Positions 1 through 9,113 of a stretch of DNA of 64,000 bases are shown piece by piece. Position 1 is the first letter of the stretch. Each line of letters begins with the position of its first letter. A program made the position numbers and the translations under genes. This DNA is from Rhizobium sp. AC27/96 (GTDB lineage: Bacteria; Pseudomonadota; Alphaproteobacteria; Rhizobiales; Rhizobiaceae), in NCBI RefSeq assembly GCF_001692325.1, contig NZ_LXKN01000066.1, forward strand, positions 1 to 64,000. Direction: 5' to 3'. The notes beneath the pieces were generated by a model. The model was not told the DNA's origin, made no database searches, and was given only the letters and a program-made list of their open reading frames with translations.

Positions 1-1
1 G

Positions 2-115
2 CCGTGGAAGTTCAGCCTGCGCGAGGGCGCCAAGGGCGTGCAGCTTGCAGAACTCGCCCAACAGAGCTGGCAAGAACGTCGATGGGTCGATGTGCCGAAA
101 CTCAATGCGCGATAG
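2..115 (+). CDS. C-terminal fragment of an unidentified protein
   Basis: An open frame enters from the left window edge and ends at TAG 113-115, giving the last 37 residues of a protein. The segment is charged and ends in VPKLNAR. I do not recognise the family. Codon use is normal for this replicon, so a real gene end is likely. About 130 bp separate it from the aldehyde dehydrogenase, so they need not be co-transcribed. Confidence 0.45.
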   Translation, partial: PWKFSLREGAKGVQLAELAQQSWQERRWVDVPKLNAR

Positions 116-243
116 AGATTTGGCTTAGGGGAAATAGAAATCTATTCGGAAACGACCGGTTTCGGGCGAGACCCCTGATATCGCGTCGTTTCCGCCCCAT
201 CTATTGAAGTCAGCAATTAGACAATGTCCGGAGGAGAACGAGA

Positions 244-1605
244 ATGAGCTTTCAATCCTACAATCCAACGACGGGCGAACTCATCGGCACCTATGAGGAG
301 CATAGCGATTCCGAGGTCGAGCGGCTGCTGCAGCAATCCCACGATACGTGGAAGAGCTGGTCGAAGACGCCGATCACCGAGCGCAGCGCCTTCTTGATCC
401 GCCTTGCCGATCTGCTGGAAAGCCGCGCCGAGGAATACGGCGCCCTGATCGTCTCGGAGATGGGCAAGCCACTCGCTGAAGCGATCGGCGAGGTGAAGAA
501 ATCGGCCTTCGGCGCGCGGCATTTCGCCAGCGACGGCCCGGCCTATATCGCCGATGAAGCCATCCCGGGTACGCCGGGCAAGATCATCTATCAGTCGATC
601 GGCCCGATCTTCGGCGTCATGCCGTGGAACCTGCCATTCTGGCAGGTGCTGCGCTTCTTCATTCCGGCCGCTTTGGTCGGCAATACCGTCATCGTCAAGC
701 ATGCCGAAAGCGTGCAGGGTTCAGCCGCGGCGATCGAGAAGCTGATTCTCGATGCCGGCGCGCCCGCTGGCCTCTATACAAACCTTGTCATCGACCGCCG
801 TCGTGCGCCGAAGGTCATCAGCGATCCACGCATTGCTGCTGTCACGGTCACCGGTAGCACCCAGGCCGGCCGTTCGGTGGCAGAGCAGGCCGGCGCTCTT
901 GGCAAGAAGGCTGTGCTGGAGCTCGGTGGCTCCGATCCGTTCATCGTCTTCGCCGATGCCGATTTCGACAAGGCCGTGCAGATGGCAGTCGTCTCGCGCT
1001 ATTCCAACAATGCCCAGAGCTGCATTGCCGCCAAGCGCCTTTTCGTCGAGGAGTCGATTGCCGAGCGCTTCACCGCCGCCTTTGTCGAGGCCGTGAAGAA
1101 AATCCCGGTCGGCGATCCGATGAAATCGGAAACCAAGCTCGGACCTCTGGCACGCAAGGATATTCGCGATACCGTGCATCGCCAGGTGACGGATGCGGTC
1201 GGCGCCGGTGCCAAGGTGCTTGCCGGCGGCAAGCCGATCGAGGGGCCGGGCAATTTCTATGAAGCGACCGTGCTTGCAGGGCTGCCACACGATGCCGCCG
1301 TTGCCCGTGAGGAATTCTTCGGGCCGGTCGCGATGCTCTTCACCTTCAAGAACGAAGAGGAAGCCATCGCTCTTGCCAATGACACGGAATATGGCCTCGG
1401 CGCCACCGTCTGGAGCGGCAATCCCGAGCGTGCCGAACGTGTTGCAGCAAGCATCGAGGCCGGTGCCGTGTTCATCAACGATTTTGTCCGCTCTGACCCA
1501 CGCGCACCTTTCGGCGGCGTCAAGGGCTCCGGCTTCGGTCGCGAACTCGGCGGCCTTGGCGCCCGCGAACTGACGAATGCGAAGCTGGTCTGGAAGGGGG
1601 CGTGA
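244..1605 (+). CDS. NAD(P)-dependent aldehyde dehydrogenase, succinate-semialdehyde dehydrogenase type (Sad/YneI-like)
   Basis: A 453-residue cytoplasmic aldehyde dehydrogenase that oxidises an aldehyde to the acid with NAD(P)+. The family hallmarks are visible: MPWNLP near residue 126 (oxyanion and cofactor region), VKHAE near 151, TVTGST near 201, the catalytic glutamate in LELGGS near 226, the nucleophilic Cys 260 in NNAQSC and EEFFGP near 356. The short length and the VMPWNLPFWQV/VKHAE signature fit the YneI (Sad) branch, which acts on succinate semialdehyde. The true substrate is not proved by sequence. GGAGGAG about 8 bases upstream fixes the ATG. The next gene is convergent on the other strand, so this one is probably transcribed alone. 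Confidence 0.92.
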   Translation: MSFQSYNPTTGELIGTYEEHSDSEVERLLQQSHDTWKSWSKTPITERSAFLIRLADLLESRAEEYGALIVSEMGKPLAEAIGEVKKSAFGARHFASDGPAYIADEAIPGTPGKIIYQSIGPIFGVMPWNLPFWQVLRFFIPAALVGNTVIVKHAESVQGSAAAIEKLILDAGAPAGLYTNLVIDRRRAPKVISDPRIAAVTVTGSTQAGRSVAEQAGALGKKAVLELGGSDPFIVFADADFDKAVQMAVVSRYSNNAQSCIAAKRLFVEESIAERFTAAFVEAVKKIPVGDPMKSETKLGPLARKDIRDTVHRQVTDAVGAGAKVLAGGKPIEGPGNFYEATVLAGLPHDAAVAREEFFGPVAMLFTFKNEEEAIALANDTEYGLGATVWSGNPERAERVAASIEAGAVFINDFVRSDPRAPFGGVKGSGFGRELGGLGARELTNAKLVWKGA

Positions 1606-1644
1606 CACGGTGATGTCACGCCGCTGGCAGTGGACTGGCGGGAT

Positions 1645-2364
1645 CTAGAACTTCAGGCTTTCGTCTTTCCAGAGGCGAAAGCCGCCGAGAAAAGCATTCT
1701 CGTTGTCGCCGGCGCGGCAGCCTTCAGGCAATGTTTCGAGCTTTTCGACATTGCCGCCGCCAATGACGGTCTCATGCGGTAGCAATGCCGCCTGCAACCG
1801 GTTGACGACCTTCTCGACAGACTTGCGCCATTTCTTCTTGCCGTATTTCTCAAGGCCGCGCTCGCCGACGAAATCCTCGAATGTGTCGTCCTTCTTGTAG
1901 GGCAGGTGCGCGAGTTCCATGGGCAGGCAGACATTGTTGACGACCATTGCCGAACCGAGCCCGGTGCCGAGCCCGATAAACAGCATATTGCCGCCCTTAT
2001 AGCTGCCGATTGCCTGCATGACGGCGTCGTTGACGAGCCGGACAGGCTTGCCGAAAGCGGCCGAGAAATCGAAGTCTTTCCAGCCGGGACCGAGATTGTG
2101 CGGCTCCACCGCCGGTTTGTTGTCCACCACCGGCCCCGGATATCCCATGCCGATCACGTCGTATTGCCAGTCGGCGGTAAGCTCCTTGACCGTTTCGACC
2201 ATCTTCTTCGCCGACATCGTCGCACCGGAAACGGCTGCGCGCCGTTCGCTGCCCGTGCTTAGAAGCATTTTGACATGCGAACCGCCAAGATCGATCGCCA
2301 GCACGACGAGATCCTTCGGGGCGGCGGACGTTTTTGGTTTGATGGATTTTGGTTTTGCGACCAT
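1645..2364 (-). CDS. ppgK: ROK-family polyphosphate glucokinase-like kinase
   Basis: A 239-residue sugar kinase. The N-terminal phosphate loop is IDLGGSHVK (residues 24-32), followed by NDAV with the probable catalytic Asp and the glycine-rich GLGTGLGSA. Size and C-terminus fit bacterial polyphosphate-dependent glucokinases, which make glucose 6-phosphate from polyphosphate or ATP and glucose. I chose ATG 2364 because AGAGAGG lies 6 bases upstream. An in-frame ATG at 2418 would add 18 basic residues and overlap the upstream glucoamylase gene, but has no separate ribosome site. The pairing suggests that the glucoamylase frees glucose and this kinase traps it. The phosphoryl donor is inferred from family resemblance only. 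Confidence 0.8.
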   Translation of the reverse strand: MVAKPKSIKPKTSAAPKDLVVLAIDLGGSHVKMLLSTGSERRAAVSGATMSAKKMVETVKELTADWQYDVIGMGYPGPVVDNKPAVEPHNLGPGWKDFDFSAAFGKPVRLVNDAVMQAIGSYKGGNMLFIGLGTGLGSAMVVNNVCLPMELAHLPYKKDDTFEDFVGERGLEKYGKKKWRKSVEKVVNRLQAALLPHETVIGGGNVEKLETLPEGCRAGDNENAFLGGFRLWKDESLKF

Positions 2365-2404
2365 GATGCGCCTCTCTTTCGGTGCGTTTGTTGTCGACTG
2401 ACGT

Positions 2405-4828
2405 TTACTTGTCGCCATCCGCCACGACGACGGAGAAGTCCTCTCCCTCCCAATGGTCGGTGTCAGGCCAATAGAAGGTAAAGACGATCACAGTGCCTGC
2501 CGGCAGCCGTTCGGTTGCAAGCTCGGCGACGTCGATGCCGAAGCCGTTTTGGTGCGTCGTGATATCGCTTTCCGTTGCCCAGCCATCCGAGCTCCAGCGC
2601 ACCACGGCCTTGGCCATCACCTCGATCCTGAGGCGCTTGCCGACGGAAACCTGCGCAGTCTTGTTGTTGAAGCGCCAGAGCACGAAGGGTGCGGTGGTCT
2701 TGTTTTTCACATAGCGTTCGACACCTTGTGGCGGCATGTCGAAAACAGCATTGTCTCTGAGTGACCGCAGCAGCTTGATGTGCTCTGCATGCGCCCAGAC
2801 AAGCGGCATCGCGCTGCCGGAGGGCTCGCCGAACACAAGGCCTTTTTCGGGAATATCGGGCTGATCCCAAACCTGTTCCGGCAATAGCCCCCCCGGCCCG
2901 GCTGATCCCTCAAGAGCGCTGAGCAAGGCGATGGCCGCTTTCGGCCTGCCGGCCGCAAGCTCGTAGTGGGCTCGTTCGCCGGCAAGCAACGGCCATGGGC
3001 GGCCGATGCCGGTGCCATCGAACGCGCCGCCATCGGCATGCTCGCCATAGCCATCTCCGGTATAGCGATACCAGAGCGGACCTTGCGGCAGATCGCATTT
3101 GAGCTGCGCATCGATTACCTTAACGGTGTCGACGATGCGCGGATCATTGGCGGAACGCAGGCCGAAACGAACGAGCGCCAGGGCATCCGGACTGACGACG
3201 CGGGCGGTCGGCAGATAGGATTCTCCGGGCGGGCGGTTCTTGATCGGCACGAAGCCATCGGCAGGCGAGGCGCCGTCGGCGATCTCGGGTGGAGCGATGC
3301 GAACGTAGTAGCCTTTGACGCCAAGATCGATGCCCGTGGCATCGGCAGGGACATAGGTCCAGCGCTCGACCTGGTCGTTCCAGGCGTCCGCGGTCTGGCG
3401 CAGATAGTCGGCATTGTGATCCTGGCCGGCAATCTCCAGAATATCGGCAGCTGCCAGCAACGCGGCGATTTCCACAGCAAGCGTGAAGGGCGAGAAACCG
3501 CCATCCTCTTCCCAGCGGTCCTCCCCCGTCACCGGGCCGTTGACGACCACGTAGCGCGCGGCTCTCTCGACCATCGAAACATAGGAGAGCAGCGCATCGC
3601 CGGTGAGCGCTCCCTCGCGGCGCAGAGCGTCGGCAAGCAGGATCGGGAAGGCGCATTCGTCCATCTGAATGCCGGTCCAGTAGGGTTCGCCATCGAGCCA
3701 GGCGTTCTGCGGCCAGTGGCCGTCAGCCTCCTGGATCACCCGAAGGTAGGCAAGGATGCGCAGTGCATCCTGCGGGGCGCCAGCCGCAAGGAAGCCGCCG
3801 GCCGTCTCGACGAGATCGCGCGGCCAGACCAGGTGGTAGCCCCCGAGATCCTCATCGCCCTTGGCAAAACCCCAGGGGATGGAGAGCGAGGCAACGGCAG
3901 GCCCTTCGAAGGAGAGGGGGCGATGCGTGGCAAGAACAGCCGTGGAGATCCGGTAGCGATTGACTTCGGGCGGTGGCGCTCTCGGCTCATCCAGCGCCAG
4001 CAATGTGCTCTGCCATCTCCGCCAGTCGGCGACATATGTGCGCTCTGCATCCTTGTAGCCGGCCTGCAGGCTGGCAAGTGCGTTGTAGCCGGCTTCCTCG
4101 GCGCGGTTTCCGAAGCCGAGCGAGATGAGAACGGTATCGCTGCCAGCCGAAAGATCGATTTCGCCCGTCAGCGCCACATTGCCGTTGGCGGCATGGGTGA
4201 CGCGCGGATCGAGTTCTCCGGTATCCTGCAATTGTCGCCATCCATCGGAAATGCCGACATAGCCGGCCGATGCCGTCCGCCAGCCGCCACTGACGGCTAG
4301 CGCCAGCGAGGTGCCGCCCTTGCCTGTTGCAAAGAGCATCGGCGTGCCCTTGTAATCGCCGACCCAGCCGGTATTGCCGGCGCCGGCATTGACCAGATGC
4401 GGGGCGGCCAGCACGAAGAGCCGATAGTCGTGAACCGACCCTTGCAGGGCTTCGAACGATATTTGCTGAAGCAGGCTGTTGCGCACGGGATCGACGATGA
4501 TGCGCTTGATGATGCGGTAGCGCCCGTCGAGCGCCGTGTTGACGAGCCGATAGGCCGGAACGCCGTCTTCGACTGTCGTGACCACACTTTCGGTATCGCG
4601 TTTTTCCTCGGAAAAATAGCCGTCCGGACCGGTGACGATCAGGCCGAGGTCGCGCGTGCAGGCGCAGTCGACACGCGGAAAATAGACTTCGTTGAGAATG
4701 CCGTGGCTGAGCGTAAACCATATGCGGCAGGCAGGCGAGAGTGCCGTGCCGACGCCGCTCTTCGCGCTGGATGTCCAGCGAGGGGCGATACCCCCCGCGT
4801 TGGAGCCCGAAGTATCGTCCTGTGTCAT
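2405..4828 (-). CDS. Glycoside hydrolase family 15 glucoamylase/glucodextranase-like protein
   Basis: An 807-residue inverting exo-glucosidase that releases glucose from alpha-glucans. An N-terminal beta-sandwich (about residues 25-280, with SHGILNEVYFPRVD near 41) precedes the (alpha/alpha)6 barrel. The barrel carries VWPRDL near 334, YWTGIQMDE with the probable acid Glu 391, and LLPEQVW with the probable base Glu 651. A C-terminal beta-rich domain follows from about 700. No signal peptide is seen, so it probably acts in the cytoplasm on glycogen or maltodextrin. ATG 4828 is preceded by GGAGATG. The frame is open to an upstream ATG at 4912, but that extension lacks a ribosome site. The kinase gene follows at once, so the two are likely one transcription unit. 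Confidence 0.9.
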   Translation of the reverse strand: MTQDDTSGSNAGGIAPRWTSSAKSGVGTALSPACRIWFTLSHGILNEVYFPRVDCACTRDLGLIVTGPDGYFSEEKRDTESVVTTVEDGVPAYRLVNTALDGRYRIIKRIIVDPVRNSLLQQISFEALQGSVHDYRLFVLAAPHLVNAGAGNTGWVGDYKGTPMLFATGKGGTSLALAVSGGWRTASAGYVGISDGWRQLQDTGELDPRVTHAANGNVALTGEIDLSAGSDTVLISLGFGNRAEEAGYNALASLQAGYKDAERTYVADWRRWQSTLLALDEPRAPPPEVNRYRISTAVLATHRPLSFEGPAVASLSIPWGFAKGDEDLGGYHLVWPRDLVETAGGFLAAGAPQDALRILAYLRVIQEADGHWPQNAWLDGEPYWTGIQMDECAFPILLADALRREGALTGDALLSYVSMVERAARYVVVNGPVTGEDRWEEDGGFSPFTLAVEIAALLAAADILEIAGQDHNADYLRQTADAWNDQVERWTYVPADATGIDLGVKGYYVRIAPPEIADGASPADGFVPIKNRPPGESYLPTARVVSPDALALVRFGLRSANDPRIVDTVKVIDAQLKCDLPQGPLWYRYTGDGYGEHADGGAFDGTGIGRPWPLLAGERAHYELAAGRPKAAIALLSALEGSAGPGGLLPEQVWDQPDIPEKGLVFGEPSGSAMPLVWAHAEHIKLLRSLRDNAVFDMPPQGVERYVKNKTTAPFVLWRFNNKTAQVSVGKRLRIEVMAKAVVRWSSDGWATESDITTHQNGFGIDVAELATERLPAGTVIVFTFYWPDTDHWEGEDFSVVVADGDK

Positions 4829-5031
4829 GTGTCCATCTCCATTGTCGCTGCAATCTGCTCCGACAAAGCTGCTTCGGCAAGTGCTGCTTGCGACGATGCT
4901 GATATGACGCATTGGCTGTGGTCAATGCCATTCAACTGTTGTTGATCAAGTTAGCCGGCAAAGGGCTTAAGGCCGTCTTCTGCACACAAAGTGGACATCC
5001 AGGCGTCGGTTTGCCAATTTCGCGTCGGAGG

Positions 5032-5802
5032 TCATCGCGCCTTTGATCGCCAGACCAGAAGCCGTCGTTCGAAGGCCGCGATCACGGCAGAGGTTGCGTA
5101 GCCGAGGGCTCCGAGAAGGATGACGCCCGCATAGAGATCAGGTGCCCTGAAAGAACGTGCTGAAAGAAGGATCCAGTTGCCCAGCCCGTTGCGCCCGGCA
5201 ATCATCTCGCAGACGATCGACAGGATCAGCGCGACGGTAAGGCCGAGCCGCATGCCTGAGAGGATATCGGGTGACGCCGAAGGCAGCGCGACCTTCCAGA
5301 TGACCTTTGCGCGCGAAAAGCCGAGCGCCCGCATCACCTCGTAAAGGCGCGGCTCCACCGCCGAAAAACCGTGAATCGTCGCCAGCAAAACGGGCCACAT
5401 GGCGCCAAAGGCAATGACGACAAGCACCATTCCGTCCGAGAGTCCGAAGATCGCAATGGCTACAGGGATCGTGGCCGAAGCCGGGAGAGGACGCAGGAAC
5501 TCAAGCATCGGGGCGAGATAGGCGCGCAGCGCGGGCGAACTGCCGATGACTGCGCCCAATACAACGCCAGCAAGTGAGGCGATCAGCCAACCCCAGAACA
5601 TGCGTTCGATGGTGGCGAGGAGTTTGGTACCGAGGTCTCCCTGGCTGAAGCCGGTCATCAGGGCTTTCCAGGCGCGATCGGGGCCGGGAAGGAAGACGGG
5701 ATTGACCAACCGATGATCCGCGGCAAGCTGCCAGAGCCAGACGAGGAAAATCGCCACGGCCAGGCTGCCGGCGAGAAAGAGCAGGCGCGATCCCCATCTC
5801 AT
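5032..5802 (-). CDS. ABC transporter permease (NitT/TauT/SsuC family), second subunit
   Basis: A 256-residue inner-membrane permease with about six hydrophobic helices and the BPD-type cytoplasmic loop (residues near the EVMRALGFSRAKVIWKVALP stretch), which docks on the ATPase. It overlaps the preceding permease by ATGA (5799-5802), which sets the ATG at 5802; the longer open frame upstream is a shadow of the first permease. It is the last gene of the minus-strand operon running from the binding protein at 8999. It probably forms a heterodimeric channel with the other permease. Known substrates of this family are sulfonates, nitrate, pyrimidine precursors and aromatic acids. The substrate here is unknown. 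Confidence 0.88.
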   Translation of the reverse strand: MRWGSRLLFLAGSLAVAIFLVWLWQLAADHRLVNPVFLPGPDRAWKALMTGFSQGDLGTKLLATIERMFWGWLIASLAGVVLGAVIGSSPALRAYLAPMLEFLRPLPASATIPVAIAIFGLSDGMVLVVIAFGAMWPVLLATIHGFSAVEPRLYEVMRALGFSRAKVIWKVALPSASPDILSGMRLGLTVALILSIVCEMIAGRNGLGNWILLSARSFRAPDLYAGVILLGALGYATSAVIAAFERRLLVWRSKAR

Positions 5803-6563
5803 GTCGTCACCCCGATCGTGGCCGCCCGTCCTAGAAAGCGGTGCTGCGCTATGGATAGCAAGGCATTGACGGCCCAGCCGAGCAATCCGGTCCAGACCAG
5901 ATAGGCGAGCATGGTAGCCGGCTGCAGGCCCTGCTGGGCAACCAGAATGCCATAGCCGAGCCCGAGAGGATTGATCGCGATCTCGACGGTCACCGCCACG
6001 ACCAACGCCATCGCCGCGGCAAGACGGAAAGCGACGATGATGCGCGGCAGGGCGGCCGGCAGCACGATCGTGCACAGGCGTCGCCATGGCGAAAGGCGAA
6101 GCGCCCGGGCCACTTCCAACAGACGCGGCTCGATACCCGCCATGGCGGAGCGCACGAGGATCATCATCGGCCAGATGCAGGAGAAGGCAACGATCGCAAT
6201 TTCCATGCGGAACCCGAAACCGAATACCAGCATCGCAATCGGCAATATCGCCACCGATGGGATCGGCCTGATCAGTTCGACGCTGACTTCCATGAGCCGG
6301 TCGACCACACTGGCGAGGCCAAAAAGTATGCCGAGCATCAGGCCGATCAACCCGCCGAGCACGAGCCCGGCTCCGGCGGAGATCAGGGTATCACGCGTCG
6401 CCGTCAGCAAGGATGTGTCGGCAATGCTGCGGAAGAGGGCAAGGGCGATATCGCTTGGTGCAGCCAGCGACAACGAGGTCGATCCTTCGACACGCATGGC
6501 GACTTCGGCAAGCAGGATCAATATTGCCGGGACGACAAGCCCTCTCCACCATCCGGCTTTCAT
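5799..6563 (-). CDS. ABC transporter permease (NitT/TauT/SsuC family), first subunit
   Basis: A 254-residue integral membrane protein: hydrophobic start (GLVVPAILILLAEVAM), several helices and the conserved EVARALRLSPWRRL-type coupling loop near the middle. The start ATG 6563 overlaps the stop of the ATPase gene (ATGA, 6560-6563), and its own stop overlaps the start of the second permease. This ties the three membrane and ATPase subunits into one translationally coupled unit. Two non-identical permeases suggest a heterodimeric translocator. Function follows from family and context; no substrate motif is visible. Confidence 0.88.
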   Translation of the reverse strand: MKAGWWRGLVVPAILILLAEVAMRVEGSTSLSLAAPSDIALALFRSIADTSLLTATRDTLISAGAGLVLGGLIGLMLGILFGLASVVDRLMEVSVELIRPIPSVAILPIAMLVFGFGFRMEIAIVAFSCIWPMMILVRSAMAGIEPRLLEVARALRLSPWRRLCTIVLPAALPRIIVAFRLAAAMALVVAVTVEIAINPLGLGYGILVAQQGLQPATMLAYLVWTGLLGWAVNALLSIAQHRFLGRAATIGVTT

Positions 6564-7348
6564 TGTTCGGCTCTTTCGATGAAGTCGAACAGCGCACGGC
6601 GTAGCCGCAGGAATTCCGGCATTTCGCGTGTTTCGAGCTGGTTGCGCGGGCGGGGCAGATTGACGTTCAATTCGATGCCGATACGGCCGGGCCTCGGCAG
6701 CAATCCGATGACCCTGTCTCCAAGGTAGACGGCTTCTTCCAGATCATGCGTGACGAACAGGACCGTCGTGCCGGTTTCGGCAACAAGCGCCAGCATCTCG
6801 TCCTGCAGGCCCTGGCGCGTCATCGCGTCGAGCGCGCCGAAGGGCTCGTCCATCAGCAGGACCGAGGGTTCCTGTGCCAGACAGCGCGCGATCTGGATGC
6901 GCTGCTGCATGCCGCCGGACATTTCGGTCGGATATTTATGTTCATGTCCGGCTAGCCCCACCTTGGCAAGCAGGGCATGGGAGCGGTCCGTGCGCTCGGC
7001 GCGCGGCGTGCCTGCTGCCTCCAGTGCAAGTGACACGTTGGACGCGGCCGTGCGCCAGGGCAGCAAGGCCTTTCCATAGTCCTGGAAAACGATCGCCACG
7101 TCGCGTCTGGGCGCCGTGAGCGGCTGGCCCATGAAGCGCACCGTTCCGCCATTCGGGCGCACCAGCCCGCCCGCCATGCGCAGGGCGGTGGTCTTGCCAC
7201 AGCCGGATGGACCGATGACACAGACGATCTCACCGCGGCGGATCGTCAGGGAGAGATCCGAGATGATCGCCCGGTCGCCATAGGCAAGACCAATTCTATC
7301 GAAGTCGATTACTGCGCTGCTTGATATCACGGCGTCCATGTTCTTCAT
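6560..7348 (-). CDS. ABC transporter ATP-binding protein (NitT/TauT family)
   Basis: A 262-residue ATPase that powers the importer encoded around it. Walker A GPSGCGKTT lies at about residues 46-54, the Q-loop IVFQDYG follows, then the signature MSGGMQQR, Walker B VLLMDEPFGALD and the switch histidine in VTHDLEEA. The start ATG 7348 overlaps the stop of the GntR gene (ATGA). A second in-frame ATG lies 9 bases downstream. It sits between the regulator and the two permeases, so the regulator and the transporter are made from one message. Confidence 0.92.
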   Translation of the reverse strand: MKNMDAVISSSAVIDFDRIGLAYGDRAIISDLSLTIRRGEIVCVIGPSGCGKTTALRMAGGLVRPNGGTVRFMGQPLTAPRRDVAIVFQDYGKALLPWRTAASNVSLALEAAGTPRAERTDRSHALLAKVGLAGHEHKYPTEMSGGMQQRIQIARCLAQEPSVLLMDEPFGALDAMTRQGLQDEMLALVAETGTTVLFVTHDLEEAVYLGDRVIGLLPRPGRIGIELNVNLPRPRNQLETREMPEFLRLRRALFDFIERAEQ

Positions 7349-8049
7349 TTCCCGGCCAAGGGGGTGGGGCCGTGGTAGACAATATCCAGGGTCTGATGGA
7401 GGTGAGCGGAAAGTTCGGCTTCTGCCCGATCGGCATCTCTCGAAAGGACGATGTCGGCCAGAAGCCTATGCTGCTGGATGAAGCCTTGATGGTGGTCGAT
7501 GCGGCTCATCATCGTGCGCCTGTAGCGGTAGGCCTGATAGTAGAGATCGTCGTGAAGGCGCAGCAGGCGCTCGGAGCCGCAGGCTTCCAGCAGCGAGCGA
7601 TGAAACGCCTTGTGCAGATGGTCGAATTCCGAAGATCCCTCCCGCATGGTTTCCGGGTCTCGCTCGACCGACCGGACAAGGCGGTGCAGAGAGGAGAGGA
7701 TGCCGGCTTCCCATTCGTCATGGCCGTCGCGGATCGAGCGGCGAAGCGCTTCGGTTTCGACGAGGATGCGCACCTGGGTGATGTCGGCGAGGTCGGCTTC
7801 GGAAACGCTTGCGACGCGAAACCCTCTCTGCCCGACGGCCGAAACGAGACCGCGCGACACCAGACGCGAAAGTCCTTCCCGCAAGGGGGTTGCGCCGATC
7901 TCATATCGCTCGGACAGGGCCTGGATGCCAAGCCGATCTCCCGGCTGCCAAACGCCGGCAAGAATATCGTGCTCCAAGACGGCCGCAGCTCTTTCGCTGA
8001 GGGTCTCGGAGCTTGCCAGCTCCGCCACGGTTCCGAACAACTTGGTCAC
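7345..8049 (-). CDS. GntR-family (FCD) transcriptional regulator
   Basis: A 234-residue repressor-type protein. The N-terminal winged helix spans about residues 15-75, with LSERYEIGATPLREGLSRLVSRGLV as recognition region. The C-terminal all-helical FCD ligand domain has the spaced Asp/His residues (such as DHLHKAFHRSL) that bind a metal and a carboxylate ligand. The start is GTG 8049 with AGGGAG 7 bases upstream. It lies inside the ABC operon, 14 bases after the binding-protein gene. It is the obvious candidate to control that operon and the divergent hydrolase genes at 9114-10912. The ligand is probably an organic acid (inference). Confidence 0.9.
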   Translation of the reverse strand: MTKLFGTVAELASSETLSERAAAVLEHDILAGVWQPGDRLGIQALSERYEIGATPLREGLSRLVSRGLVSAVGQRGFRVASVSEADLADITQVRILVETEALRRSIRDGHDEWEAGILSSLHRLVRSVERDPETMREGSSEFDHLHKAFHRSLLEACGSERLLRLHDDLYYQAYRYRRTMMSRIDHHQGFIQQHRLLADIVLSRDADRAEAELSAHLHQTLDIVYHGPTPLAGK

Positions 8050-8063
8050 CCATCACTCCCTGA

Positions 8064-8999
8064 TTATTTCTCGATCAGTGTAGCCGTATCCGGCTTTCCC
8101 TGCAGCATATGTTGCTGTGCCATGGTGGCGGCCCACCAGTCGAGCTGTTCCTGATCGAGCGTTGGATCGGAGAAAGACAGCTTCATCTTCGACAGCACAG
8201 TCGGCGGGATCTTGGTGAAATCGGCGATAGCCTTACGCCCCGCATCCGGATCGTCGTTGACGATCTTGGCGGCTTCGCCGATGGCAGCTCGGAATGCCGC
8301 GACCGACTGCGGATTGGCATCGGCCCATTCGCGCGTTGCGGCATAAAGGATGGCCGGGCGCCCGTCGGGTACGGCTTTCAGGAAGTATCCCGCATTGGTG
8401 CCGACCTTCGATTCGATGATGCGCGACATCATCGGCTCGGCCGTCACGACGGCATCGACGGCGCCTGATTTCAGCGTGTCACCCATGGTCGGAAAGGTAA
8501 CCTCGACGAAATTGACCTGCTTCGGATCGACGCCATTATCGATCAGCCATTTGGAGAACAGCACCTGCAGAAATGCGCCGATGCCCGGTGCTCCCACCTT
8601 CTTGCCGACAAAATCGGCCGGCTTGGCTATGCCGCTATTGGGGCCGACCAGCACGCCGACGGTGTCGTAGGTCGATTGCGCCGTCGAGCTGGCGCCCGAC
8701 ACGCCGACAAGGTCAAGCCCGCCATCGACGGCCTGCAGGAACACGGTCGGCGTTGGGCCGCCGATCTGTACGGAGTCCGAAAGCAGGGCTGCCGGAATAT
8801 TGGAATTGAGGCCGATCAGGGTCATCGAGACATCGAGACCGTGCTTCTTGAAGATGCCTTGTTCGAGCGCGACTGCGGCAGATGCGCAGTCGGTGGTCGC
8901 AGTGCAGCCGATATTGATTTTCTGATCGGCGGCCGCAGTTCCTGACCAAGCGACAAAGGCAAGGCCTGCGGCGAGCGCGGCCTTCGAAATCGAGTTCAT
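8064..8999 (-). CDS. ABC transporter substrate-binding protein (NMT1/SsuA/TauA type)
   Basis: A 311-residue periplasmic binding protein. The N-terminus is a classical signal peptide (SKAALAAGLAFVAWSGTAAA, cleaved after about residue 24). The mature protein has the two-lobed NMT1/THI5-like fold with KINIGCTATTDCAS near its start and GKKVGAPGIGAFLQ in the hinge region. ATG 8999 follows GGGAGGAG. It is the first gene of the operon 8999-5032 and so probably the most expressed. Family members bind sulfonates, pyrimidines, phthalate or other small anions. The specificity here cannot be read from the sequence. Confidence 0.9.
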   Translation of the reverse strand: MNSISKAALAAGLAFVAWSGTAAADQKINIGCTATTDCASAAVALEQGIFKKHGLDVSMTLIGLNSNIPAALLSDSVQIGGPTPTVFLQAVDGGLDLVGVSGASSTAQSTYDTVGVLVGPNSGIAKPADFVGKKVGAPGIGAFLQVLFSKWLIDNGVDPKQVNFVEVTFPTMGDTLKSGAVDAVVTAEPMMSRIIESKVGTNAGYFLKAVPDGRPAILYAATREWADANPQSVAAFRAAIGEAAKIVNDDPDAGRKAIADFTKIPPTVLSKMKLSFSDPTLDQEQLDWWAATMAQQHMLQGKPDTATLIEK

Positions 9000-9065
9000 G
9001 GTTTCTCCTCCCTAAGAAATCCGCTTCCCAATCGGGTCGGTTTCAGATATCGATAAAAGCACAAA

Positions 9066-9090
9066 ATATATATGATCTCAAGTCATGTAT
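9066..9090. promoter_or_regulatory. Candidate GntR operator between divergent operons
   Basis: The 114 bp between the binding-protein start (8999) and the hydrolase start (9114) contains an AT-rich imperfect inverted repeat: ATATATATGA at 9066-9075 and TCATGTAT at 9083-9090, around a 7-base centre. The position between two divergent operons, one encoding a GntR regulator, suits an operator. Symmetry is imperfect, so confidence is low. Confidence 0.3.
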
Positions 9091-9113
9091 AGAATTTGGA
9101 GGAGAAAGAGCCG

